Assembly (NCBI RefSeq): GCF_000758525.1
Contig: NZ_CP009241.1
Span: forward strand, 248,001-312,000
Length of the DNA: 64,000 bases
Reading direction: 5' to 3'
Source of the DNA: Paenibacillus sp. FSL H7-0357
Lineage (GTDB): Bacteria > Bacillota > Bacilli > Paenibacillales > Paenibacillaceae
A program made the position numbers and the translations under genes. The notes beneath the pieces were generated by a model. That model made no database searches. It was given only the letters and a program-made list of their open reading frames with translations, and had not been told where the DNA came from. How positions within the stretch are numbered: the stretch's first letter is position 1; every line of letters begins with the position of its first letter. This document shows positions 1 through 7,912 of this stretch, piece after piece.

Positions 1-2
1 CC

Positions 3-1055
3 ACGGCTATGAAGTTGGCCGGACACGGGAAACGCGAGATTGAAGTGTTGAAAGAGGCCTTTGCCGGAGTGGATGGACAGACGGACAGCGATATTTACGG
101 AGGGGGCGGGCTGATCGAGGATTTCCAGGCCGAAATGGCGGAAGTTCTCGGGAAGGAGACGGCGGTCTTTTTTCCCAGCGGGACCATGGCCCAGCAAATT
201 GCTCTAAGAATCTGGTGCGACCGTAAGGGAATGAAGACGGTAGCATATCATCCTTTATGCCATCTGGAGATTCATGAGCAGGACGGGCTTAAAGAGCTGC
301 ATCATATCGAGCCGCTGCTTCTTGCGGATAAGGACAGCTTAATTACACTGGATGATGTGAAGAACATCGGAAAGGACATTGCTTGTCTGCTGCTGGAGCT
401 GCCGCAGCGCGAAATCGGCGGCCAGCTGCCCGAGTATGCCGAGCTTGAAGCCATCTCCGCCTATTGCCGCGGGCAGGGCATTATTCTGCATCTCGATGGC
501 GCGAGATTGTTTGAGGTGCTGCCGTATTACGGGAAGACGGCGGCTGAGGTATGCAGCCTGTTTGACAGCGTATATATCTCCTTCTATAAAGGGATTGGCG
601 GCATCGCCGGTGCCATTCTCGCGGGCAGCAGGGAGTTTACAGAGGAATCGAAGATCTGGAAACGGCGGCATGGCGGCGACTTGGTCAGCCTCTACCCGTA
701 CATCGTCCCGGCCCAATATTATTACCGGCAGAGAGCCGGCAAGATGGGACAATACTATGAGGAAGCCAAGGAGCTTGCTGCTTTGTTGGGTGGCTGCCAT
801 AAGGTGTCTACACTTCCGCAGCAGCCGGTCTCGAACATGTTCCATGTCCATTTTGCCATGGCCAAGGAGCAGCTTGAGCCGATACTGGTTACAGTGTATG
901 AGCAAACCGGAGTGGGGCTGACTGCATCGCTGAGGGAAACAGGGGAAACCTCCTGCTTTTTTGAGATGCATATCGGTGACCGCTATGGCAGTATCCCCAA
1001 AGCAGAGCTTGGCGCAGCGGTAGAACTGCTGGATCAGCTGATAAAACAAGCGTAA
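3..1055 (+). CDS. Beta-eliminating lyase / threonine aldolase-like PLP enzyme, 5' end cut by window
   Basis: Fold-type I PLP enzyme of the beta-eliminating lyase/threonine aldolase group, acting in the cytoplasm on beta-substituted or beta-hydroxy amino acids. Counting from the ATG at 9, HLDGARLFE (Asp163) is the usual cofactor-ring contact and YISFYKGIGG holds the expected Schiff-base lysine (Lys194). FFPSGTMAQQ near residue 55 fits the phosphate-binding start of the fold. The frame is open to the window edge and no ribosome site precedes the ATG at 9, so the true start is probably outside the window. It stands alone, ends in a terminator, and faces a minus-strand cluster. The exact substrate cannot be told from the sequence. 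Confidence 0.8.
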   Translation, partial: TAMKLAGHGKREIEVLKEAFAGVDGQTDSDIYGGGGLIEDFQAEMAEVLGKETAVFFPSGTMAQQIALRIWCDRKGMKTVAYHPLCHLEIHEQDGLKELHHIEPLLLADKDSLITLDDVKNIGKDIACLLLELPQREIGGQLPEYAELEAISAYCRGQGIILHLDGARLFEVLPYYGKTAAEVCSLFDSVYISFYKGIGGIAGAILAGSREFTEESKIWKRRHGGDLVSLYPYIVPAQYYYRQRAGKMGQYYEEAKELAALLGGCHKVSTLPQQPVSNMFHVHFAMAKEQLEPILVTVYEQTGVGLTASLRETGETSCFFEMHIGDRYGSIPKAELGAAVELLDQLIKQA

Positions 1056-1068
1056 CAAGGTTCAAATG

Positions 1069-1101
1069 GCATCCTCCCGATGAAGGAGGGTGCTGTTTTT
1101 T
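1069..1101 (+). terminator. Rho-independent terminator after the PLP lyase
   Basis: A 9-bp stem (1069-1077 with 1085-1093, one G-T pair) with a 7-nt loop is followed by a T-rich run. It lies 14 nt after the stop codon. Confidence 0.8.
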
Positions 1102-1147
1102 GTCTTGCAATAGTTTGTTTTTGTCTTATACAGGGTATTGGTTACAC

Positions 1148-1174
1148 GAAAAAAAGACACCCTGTGAGGTGTCT
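1148..1174 (-). terminator. Rho-independent terminator of the glycan cluster
   Basis: The inverted repeat AGACACC/GGTGTCT (1155-1161 with 1168-1174) is followed on the minus strand by a run of seven or more T. It closes the minus-strand glycosyltransferase gene ending at 1214. Confidence 0.85.
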
Positions 1175-1213
1175 GGTTACTACGTTACTACATTAGTATG
1201 GGCGCAGTCGAAG

Positions 1214-2530
1214 TTACCGGTTGAGCAGCGAACGAACGAAGGATACCCGCAACAGCTGCTTTTTCATCAGCTTGGTGCGGAATTGGCGTTTCAGCTGGCT
1301 GTAAGCTTTGGGGGAATGGCTGCTGGCCCAGTTATACATGAACTTAAAGTCGGTATGACTTTTGGCCGAATTCATCAGGTAGTAAGAGATCGTGTCATAC
1401 ACATTGTGGTTGAACCACTCGTTCATTTCCTGCTTATTGTAGCCGTAGCGTTCAATCGCCATATTGCGGATAAGCCGCTTCTCCTCCAGGTTCTCGATCA
1501 GGAACGACTGGCTGAGATGAAAGGTGATGTTATTGCCATGAATCCGGTACACCCCGGCCAAACAATCAATGAACCCGGCATCGCCGATCAGCAGGGCACG
1601 CAGGTAAATCGACGCATCGTTGACCATGTTCATGCTCAGAATGTCCATGCTCATCAGCGCTTCGCGTTTGAAGACTGTGGTTAGTGTAGAGGCAGGCTTG
1701 GGATAACCCTTCTGCTCGAAATTCATGAAATAATCCTTTTTGCCGGTAATGCTGGCCAGCTGCAGGCTGGAGATCGTGAGCTTCCGGCTTTTGGAGTATT
1801 CCAGAAATACGTTTGCGGCCACAAATGATGCCTCAGGATGCGTCAGGTGAAAATTCACAGCTCTGCTTAAATAACTGGAGTCAATCAGATAGTCGTCATC
1901 ATCGAGGAACAGAATATATTCACCGTCTCCATGAGCGGCAAAAGCCTTGCGCCGGTTATTCCCCGGCCCGCTGTTGGTTTCATTCTGCATGAAGATGACA
2001 CGCGGGTCACCGCCAAAATTCGTGTGCATCATCTCGCCCGTGCCATCGCTGGAACAGTCGTCAATGACGGTAATTTCTTTATGGGGATAATCCTGCCGCA
2101 GAATGCTCTGAATCGCCTGATGCAGGAAGTCTTTTCTATTATAAGTAGTGATAATGACGCTGACCTTCGGATAAACAGCCGGATCGGCGGATTCAGGCAG
2201 CAGGTTCTCTGTTTCCCCGGTTCCGCTGCTGAGTCTGGCAAGCTGCGTAAGCAGTCCCTCAATCGTATTCAATTCAATATGAAATTGGCGCAATAAATAG
2301 TACTCCAGTGCATCCTCAGACGCTCTCCCCGCCAAATAAGCCTCGATCACTTCAGCCAAGGTTGCCAGATGTTCCTGGATCGCGGGTGCGCTTTCCTTGC
2401 TGCTAATCTCCCGGCCCCGGCGTACAATGGCTTCGCGTGACAGCTCTTCGGCGGAGAAATGCTGAATATCGTCATGGAGCTGATGGAGTAATCGGTAGCC
2501 GGCCTGTTGCAATTCCTCGCTGTGATCCAT
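1214..2530 (-). CDS. Family 2 glycosyltransferase with N-terminal helical extension
   Basis: GT-A fold glycosyltransferase. The catalytic domain starts near residue 123 with VSVIITTYNRKDF, continues through VIDDCSSDGT, and has the metal- and sugar-nucleotide-binding run FLDDDDYL. The first 120 residues are charged and helical with no recognisable domain. The C-terminal 150 residues are typical of larger GT2 enzymes. There is no membrane segment, so it acts at the cytoplasmic face. A good ribosome site (GAGGAGG) lies 7 nt before the ATG. It is last in the glycan cluster but separated from the flippase by 423 bp carrying repeats, so it may have its own promoter. Donor and acceptor are unknown. 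Confidence 0.85.
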   Translation of the reverse strand: MDHSEELQQAGYRLLHQLHDDIQHFSAEELSREAIVRRGREISSKESAPAIQEHLATLAEVIEAYLAGRASEDALEYYLLRQFHIELNTIEGLLTQLARLSSGTGETENLLPESADPAVYPKVSVIITTYNRKDFLHQAIQSILRQDYPHKEITVIDDCSSDGTGEMMHTNFGGDPRVIFMQNETNSGPGNNRRKAFAAHGDGEYILFLDDDDYLIDSSYLSRAVNFHLTHPEASFVAANVFLEYSKSRKLTISSLQLASITGKKDYFMNFEQKGYPKPASTLTTVFKREALMSMDILSMNMVNDASIYLRALLIGDAGFIDCLAGVYRIHGNNITFHLSQSFLIENLEEKRLIRNMAIERYGYNKQEMNEWFNHNVYDTISYYLMNSAKSHTDFKFMYNWASSHSPKAYSQLKRQFRTKLMKKQLLRVSFVRSLLNR

Positions 2531-2546
2531 ATTCAGCCCTCCTCAA

Positions 2547-2610
2547 AGTTTTGTTAGCATCTGCTTCATTGATGTACTTCGTGCAAAACTTGCTACGGAA
2601 GCATACGCTT
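2547..2610 (-). repeat. Leader hairpin element, copy C
   Basis: In mRNA sense this element carries AGTTTTGCACGAAG and, about 35 nt later, CAAAACT, which can pair into a hairpin. It ends a few nucleotides before the GAGGAGG ribosome site of the glycosyltransferase at 2530. Two further copies lie back to back before hflX (45929-46050) in the same position relative to that gene's ribosome site. The flank at 2611-2640 may belong to a longer version of the element. Confidence 0.6.
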
Positions 2611-2670
2611 ATGTTTTGTCATAAATATCGAACCGGAGGATAATCCTGCAGCGCCGCCGCCGTCTGTATA

Positions 2671-2852
2671 AGTGTATTTAGTGCAACTATAGGGTGCTTA
2701 CACAGGGACTTTTGAGTAATAACTGCATTTTGTGCAGTTAAAACTAGCGATGCGGTTCGTTTTACCCGAAGTCAGTCTATTTAAGTGTACGGAATACAAC
2801 TACTTCTCTTTTCGCCCCAAAATACCCGATTTTAGTTGTATAAAGTGCGATT
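2671..2852. repeat. Mirrored 50-bp-period intergenic array 1
   Basis: Four related near-palindromic motifs of about 19 bp start at 2671, 2721, 2783 and 2833. The first two read forward (AGTGTATTTAGTGCAACT, AACTGCATTTTGTGCAGTT) exactly 50 bp apart. The last two fit best as reverse complements, also 50 bp apart. The block fills most of the 423-bp gap between the flippase and the last glycosyltransferase, and no gene was seen in it. Confidence 0.5.
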
Positions 2853-2953
2853 AAAGCGTGGCATTCAGTAAATTAGCGCTCATCTTACGCAACTCCCGCA
2901 TCCTGCGCGCCCCCACACATCACACATCACACAGCTCATACATTCCACTCTGC

Positions 2954-4489
2954 TTAAGCCTGCCCGGCCGTAACTTTACGCTTCAGCTTGAGCTTCGTAC
3001 GGAAGCCTTTGAGATAACCCCAGGTATAAAGGAATACCTCGCGTTCCATCAGCGATCCGACCAGGAAATAGATGGGCAGGATGATGATGCCGAGCAGCAC
3101 GGCCCACAGAATCACACCGGTGTATGAGGTAATGCTGAGGTTGAGCTTGGTGGTGACAAAAACGATGGCAGCGAAGACCGCAACGTTGGTCAGCCATCTG
3201 CGGAAAGTGATCCATGGACTGCGCTCCAGCAATACCCGGCTGGCATAGACAACAATATCAATGGAACGGTACAGCAGCGCGGCGATGGTGCCCATCAGCA
3301 CGCCATAAATTCCGAAGAAGATGACGAAAATGATCGAAGCCCCCAGATTGATCGCCGACTCCATAATAGAGCGGAACTGGGTGTTTCTGAAATGTCCGGC
3401 AATCGTAATGATATTGTTGGAGGTGGTGCGGGCATTGGTCAACAATTTAATCACCACGAATAGAACCGGCAGCCAGGCATTAATATAGTTCACATCGTTG
3501 ACGCCGGCCGTGTACAGTTTCATGAACGGCAGGATGATGATATAGACAACGGTCAGAATGGCAAAGATGAGACCCATGAAATAGACCTCGTAAGCATCAT
3601 AGAACTTCACGAAGGCCTCTTTGCCCTCATGGTAGCTTTGGCCCAAGGCGGCCTTTATGCTTCCGTTGACCGTCTGGACGATATTGTCGACAATGGTGAA
3701 GATCATGTTGTACATCACGTAGATGCTGACGATCTTCAGGTTCGTAAATATAGTCAGAATCAACACGTCCGTATTGCGGAAGATGAGATAGGAAATCTCA
3801 TGCACCATAACCGAATTCTTCTGGCCAATGGCTGCAAAATCCGGCTTGTGGCTGAGGTCGATCCACTTATAATATTTCTTCGAATAGAAATAGAAGGCGA
3901 CGATCTGCAGCAGGGTGAGCACGAAGAACGAAGCCTGCACGGCAATGATGTTCACGCCCTGCAGCAGCAGGATGATCCGCACGACATTGTTCAGAATATT
4001 TGCGATGGTGACGATGGACGTCTCCACATAGCTTTTACCCTCGGCGATCAGCAGAATTCTGAATTTGCCCTGGAAGTAATAGTTGATGGCTCCGCCCAGA
4101 CCCGAGAATAAAATAATCGCCATGATGCTCACTTTGTTGATCTCCGAGTGGATGACCAGCGGATAAATGACTGCAAGCAATACGACGGAGATAAAATAGT
4201 ACATTCCCGTTTTTTTATAATAGCTGGAGGTTGCCGCGAGAATCGAATTGATATGACCCCGGTCATTGTTGGCTATCGGCTTATACAGAGCCTGCAGCGA
4301 AGCTGCACCGACCCCGGCTTCAAGCAGGGCGAAGTAACTGATGATCTGCACGATGGATGCAATGAGACCATTGGCTTCGGAGCCGTAGTTGACCATAATC
4401 AGTCTTGGAATGAAGAAGCCGAGAATAATTGTGATCACCTGGCTGGTAAGGCCAAAGCCGAGGTTCAGCAGACTCCGTTTAGCTTTCAT
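2954..4489 (-). CDS. Oligosaccharide flippase (Wzx/MurJ-type) membrane protein
   Basis: A 511-residue polytopic protein with about 12-14 hydrophobic segments, beginning with NLGFGLTSQVITIILGFFIP, characteristic of the polysaccharide-biosynthesis flippases that move lipid-linked oligosaccharides across the membrane. A basic KLKLKRK stretch lies at the C-terminus. It overlaps the preceding pyruvyl-transferase gene by 11 bp, so the two are translationally coupled. An AAGGGAGA ribosome site precedes the ATG. With neighbouring glycosyltransferases this suggests assembly of a surface polymer, but the substrate is not deducible. Confidence 0.85.
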   Translation of the reverse strand: MKAKRSLLNLGFGLTSQVITIILGFFIPRLIMVNYGSEANGLIASIVQIISYFALLEAGVGAASLQALYKPIANNDRGHINSILAATSSYYKKTGMYYFISVVLLAVIYPLVIHSEINKVSIMAIILFSGLGGAINYYFQGKFRILLIAEGKSYVETSIVTIANILNNVVRIILLLQGVNIIAVQASFFVLTLLQIVAFYFYSKKYYKWIDLSHKPDFAAIGQKNSVMVHEISYLIFRNTDVLILTIFTNLKIVSIYVMYNMIFTIVDNIVQTVNGSIKAALGQSYHEGKEAFVKFYDAYEVYFMGLIFAILTVVYIIILPFMKLYTAGVNDVNYINAWLPVLFVVIKLLTNARTTSNNIITIAGHFRNTQFRSIMESAINLGASIIFVIFFGIYGVLMGTIAALLYRSIDIVVYASRVLLERSPWITFRRWLTNVAVFAAIVFVTTKLNLSITSYTGVILWAVLLGIIILPIYFLVGSLMEREVFLYTWGYLKGFRTKLKLKRKVTAGQA

Positions 4490-5621
4490 AGCTTCTTCTC
4501 CCTTCCATCAACGGTGCCGGTGACAGATAAGCGTCCAATTGTTCAAAATGCTTTTCTGCCTGATTTGCCTGCAGCGTCACGTCAAGCCGGTTAGTGGCCA
4601 TGCTGTCATACACCTCTTCCGGCGTAAGCTCGGCCAAATGGGCGAAATCGGTGTATTTTCCGGTAAAATAGGCATCCTGCATGACATTGACCATCTTGCT
4701 GCTGTAGGCCACCGGGAACACAGGCTTGTCAAACACCCAGCCCAGAATCATCGCATGGAACCTGGAAGCGACAATACAGCTGGCACCTGCCAGCGCGGCG
4801 AGGATGTCATCTATGTTTGTTTTATAGAGGTGAACATGGGTCTGCTCCTGAAATTCTGCCGGAATCAGACCGATAATCTGCCCAATGGCTTCCTGGTCGC
4901 CTTCATGCTGGCAAAATGACATGAAATGCACGGCATAACCCTGCTTGATGAAATAGATTGCAACATCATTCATTTTTTCATAATAGAGGTTGTCAAAACC
5001 GCTTAAGTTCTTGGACGACGGCTTAATCACCGAAATCGCAATCGTTTGGCCCGCTGGAGGTTTTTGTCCGGATGAGGTTTCGTTTGCGTTATATTTCAGC
5101 TGGAAGATAATATCCGGAGCCATTCGGACATTGCCCAAATCCTTAAATAAATCATAGGAGTATTGCTCTCTGAAAGAGACGTCGGTATATTCCGGAAAAA
5201 TCCGCCGGTGCACCTGGTAATACTCATCATCCGTAAAGGGACCGAAATTGGCGCCCATCAAATAATACGGCTTGCTCTTGTTGCGCATGGCTTCCGCGTT
5301 CGCCACATATTCCGCCCAGTGTTCTCCCTGCATAAAAATAGACCCGCCGATATGTACGGTTCCATCTGACTGATCACCCAGAAATCTCTGCAGAAAGTTG
5401 TTATGCAGCTTTAATTTTCTGAAGACATAATTAATTCCCCGGAACAGGACGGAGTCCGAAGCGTAGACCTTGAGGTTCTTGATGTCCTTGAATACCAGCT
5501 TGTATAGACGGGGAGCGATGATCATAAACCGGGTATCCGGATACCGTTCGCAGAGTACCTTGATAAACAAATCATCGCCCAAATTGAATTCTGTATATGC
5601 GCTTATCATCATCTTCTTCAT
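4479..5621 (-). CDS. Polysaccharide pyruvyl transferase family protein (CsaB-like)
   Basis: Opens with MISAYTEFNLGDDLFI, the NxGDxxI-type start of the polysaccharide pyruvyl transferase family, and has the conserved ASRFHAMILGWVFDKPV segment about 100 residues from the end. Family members move a ketal pyruvate (CsaB) or build related surface glycans (WcaK/AmsJ). It overlaps the glycosyltransferase upstream by 4 bp (ATGA) and the flippase downstream by 11 bp, so it is part of a coupled operon. Pyruvylated wall polymers are what SLH domains bind, and an SLH protein is divergently encoded at 7913. It is not necessarily the housekeeping CsaB. Confidence 0.8.
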   Translation of the reverse strand: MKKMMISAYTEFNLGDDLFIKVLCERYPDTRFMIIAPRLYKLVFKDIKNLKVYASDSVLFRGINYVFRKLKLHNNFLQRFLGDQSDGTVHIGGSIFMQGEHWAEYVANAEAMRNKSKPYYLMGANFGPFTDDEYYQVHRRIFPEYTDVSFREQYSYDLFKDLGNVRMAPDIIFQLKYNANETSSGQKPPAGQTIAISVIKPSSKNLSGFDNLYYEKMNDVAIYFIKQGYAVHFMSFCQHEGDQEAIGQIIGLIPAEFQEQTHVHLYKTNIDDILAALAGASCIVASRFHAMILGWVFDKPVFPVAYSSKMVNVMQDAYFTGKYTDFAHLAELTPEEVYDSMATNRLDVTLQANQAEKHFEQLDAYLSPAPLMEGRRSYES

Positions 5622-6673
5622 ATCTTAATTTCCTTTCTGGTGATCATGGTTTTGAGCTTATGTTTGAACTGGAGCCAGCTTCTGTCCATGTGGATCAACC
5701 GCGCATATAAAGGCGGGGAAATTAAGAAGGCTTTGATTCTAAAAGCGAGCTGTCTGTCATCCCCGCTGTAGCGTTTCATAATGAGCAGCATCTCGTGGTT
5801 CAAATGAGGGTAGGTCTTCTCAATGTCATGAAGCAGGTCACGCATGCGGATTCCCGAGGTGCCGTTCAGGCAGGTCTTGAGATTGTAAAAGTAGTTCTCC
5901 GTCATCTCCCGGGTCAGGAGGAGCTCCGAGATGGTGCTGGCCTCACTGAAGGGATGGGCTTTGAAGTATTCATCCACCCGCTTGAAGGCAGCGACGACAT
6001 CAAATTTGTTCACATTATACGTGCCTGTAATGGATGACGTCCTTTGCACATAATAGGATAATACGTCGGGGATCGAGATCACCCGGGACGCTCTGGATAA
6101 GGCTTTATAGATAAATTCCTGATCCTCTCCGTTCACACAGCGCTCCGTGTAGCGGATGTCGTTCTCCAGGAGAAAGCTCCGCTTGAAGGCAATGCTTCCG
6201 GTCCAGATTCTCAGGCTTTTGTGTACAAAAATATTCTGCAGCGCCTCGCTTCCCGTAGTGTCGGACTGACCGGAAGTGAAGCTTACAATTGTCGACTGAT
6301 CCTCCCGGACGAGGTTGTAGCCCCAGCAGACCACATCGGGATCCGTGGTCCGCGTGGCGCCCTCAATACTCAGCACCAGGCTGCTGTCGGCGTAATCGTC
6401 TCCGTCCAGGAACAGCACGTAATCTCCTGTAGCTGAGGCCAAACCGGTGTTTCTTGCGGCGCTCACTCCGGAATTGGGAGTGCGGATCAGCTTCGAACGC
6501 AGATCAGGATGCTTCTCCAGGAAGTCAGCGGCCACCTCATACGTCCGGTCTGTTGAGCCGTCATCGACCATAATCAGCTCGAACCTCTTCCCGCTCTGTT
6601 CCAGGAGTGAGAGCAGCAGAGGTGTTAAATAACGTTCTAAATTGTACATGGGCACTACAATGCTCACACTCAT
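5618..6673 (-). CDS. Family 2 glycosyltransferase
   Basis: A 351-residue GT2 enzyme: SIVVPMYNLERYL at the start, MVDDGSTDRTYEVA, and the DxD-like FLDGDDY near residue 93. The C-terminal half has the usual GT2 extension and ends in a basic tail (FKHKLKTMITRKEIKI) that may rest on the membrane. A good ribosome site (AAGGGAG) lies 7 nt before the ATG. Its stop overlaps the start of the pyruvyl-transferase gene. The acceptor is unknown. Confidence 0.88.
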   Translation of the reverse strand: MSVSIVVPMYNLERYLTPLLLSLLEQSGKRFELIMVDDGSTDRTYEVAADFLEKHPDLRSKLIRTPNSGVSAARNTGLASATGDYVLFLDGDDYADSSLVLSIEGATRTTDPDVVCWGYNLVREDQSTIVSFTSGQSDTTGSEALQNIFVHKSLRIWTGSIAFKRSFLLENDIRYTERCVNGEDQEFIYKALSRASRVISIPDVLSYYVQRTSSITGTYNVNKFDVVAAFKRVDEYFKAHPFSEASTISELLLTREMTENYFYNLKTCLNGTSGIRMRDLLHDIEKTYPHLNHEMLLIMKRYSGDDRQLAFRIKAFLISPPLYARLIHMDRSWLQFKHKLKTMITRKEIKI

Positions 6674-6703
6674 GCGGCCACTCCCTTCCTGAGGTTTGAT
6701 GGA

Positions 6704-7609
6704 TTAACCGGCGGTTTGCCTGGAAAATATTTCTCTCAGCCCTTTTTTGTAGCCGCTGATGGCAGCTGTATTCTTCTTGGGCTGTTCCCGCAAAATCAGA
6801 TAGAGCGTCGTCCAGACCAGGGCGAGATAACCGACAGGTCCCGAACGTTTATCCTTGAGCAAATGCACATGGTTCAGCACTCTCATATAAGCTACATTCT
6901 CAAGATTGTCTCTGGAGGCCGGGGACTCATGATGCAGAAGTTTAAGTTCGGGATTGATATAAAGGGGGCCGGAACCTTGCGCGATCCGGGACATAAGAAT
7001 GTCTTCACCGACGCTGTAGCTTTGGAGCCAGGGGACGGGTTTGAGGTCTTGAATGGCCTCTTTCTTGAAGGACATGTTGCAGCCGTGCTGGAACTCTGTC
7101 TTGAAGATCTTCCGTGCCTTATGCCAATTGTACATGGAGCCGGCCTGGCCGCTTAAGGAAAGCTTGCCGCTCGATAGAGATTGCTGGAAGGAGAGCAGAC
7201 AGCGGATCGTGCCGAGGAAGCTGTTGCGCATCCCGATGGCGACCCCGCCGACACCTGCGCAGTTCGGATGGTCGAGGTAGGTTTGGATTAAAGTGGCCAG
7301 ATAATGATCGGGGATTTCGACGTCGTCATCAAGGAAGAGGATCTTGTCCATAGTAGACAGCTCCACCGCCTTGATTCGGGACAGCCATAATCCCCGTTCA
7401 GTTTTGCTGTGGTACAAAAGGGGATAACCGCAACCGGCCAATAAGGCTTCGAACCCCTTGAGGGTTCCTTCGGGAATCTCTCCGTCATCAATGATAATGA
7501 CCTCTATAGGATACGTCCGGCCTATGCTTTGTTTAGTTATAGAATGAATGCACCGTGTCAGGTCCTGTACCCGGTTCCTCGTGCAGATAGCCACTGACAA
7601 TCCTTGCAT
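6704..7609 (-). CDS. Family 2 glycosyltransferase, first gene of the cluster
   Basis: GT2 protein of 301 residues from the ATG at 7609, chosen because AAGGGAG and GGAG lie just before it. The longer frame from 7639 has no ribosome site. Motifs: LSVAICTRNRVQDL, VIIIDDGEIPEG, and FLDDDVEIP as the DxD-type metal site. HHESPASRDN near residue 245 is common in GT2 enzymes. A 30-bp gap separates it from the next gene. It heads the minus-strand operon, and a perfect TATAAT lies upstream at 7665-7670. Confidence 0.85.
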   Translation of the reverse strand: MQGLSVAICTRNRVQDLTRCIHSITKQSIGRTYPIEVIIIDDGEIPEGTLKGFEALLAGCGYPLLYHSKTERGLWLSRIKAVELSTMDKILFLDDDVEIPDHYLATLIQTYLDHPNCAGVGGVAIGMRNSFLGTIRCLLSFQQSLSSGKLSLSGQAGSMYNWHKARKIFKTEFQHGCNMSFKKEAIQDLKPVPWLQSYSVGEDILMSRIAQGSGPLYINPELKLLHHESPASRDNLENVAYMRVLNHVHLLKDKRSGPVGYLALVWTTLYLILREQPKKNTAAISGYKKGLREIFSRQTAG

Positions 7610-7912
7610 ATACTCCACTCCCTTATCCGATTCTCCCATCTATATTAATCATAATAATCTTGGGATTATAAGCTAACTTAAGCTTACTATTGGCAGAGAA
7701 AGGTTGTATATACTACTTTAGTTTACTTATTGACCACCATGGAGCAGTAACAATTATTTTGAAATTAACAATAAATTCTATAAATTCGACATAATCAGCG
7801 CTACCTAAAATTCCGATATATTAGATTATAAGCGTTTTCCAGACAAAGCCAGGGAGGGCAGAACAGACATAGTTGAACAGCAAGGACATCTTAGAAAAAT
7901 GGGGCTGAATTT
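7610..7912. other. Divergent intergenic region between the glycan cluster and the SLH gene
   Basis: About 300 bp of AT-rich sequence with no gene. On the minus strand a TATAAT at 7665-7670 is a possible -10 for the glycan operon, but no good -35 was seen at the right distance. TAAGCTAACTTAAGCTTA near 7670-7690 is partly palindromic. No clear promoter was picked out for the SLH gene. Confidence 0.4.
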
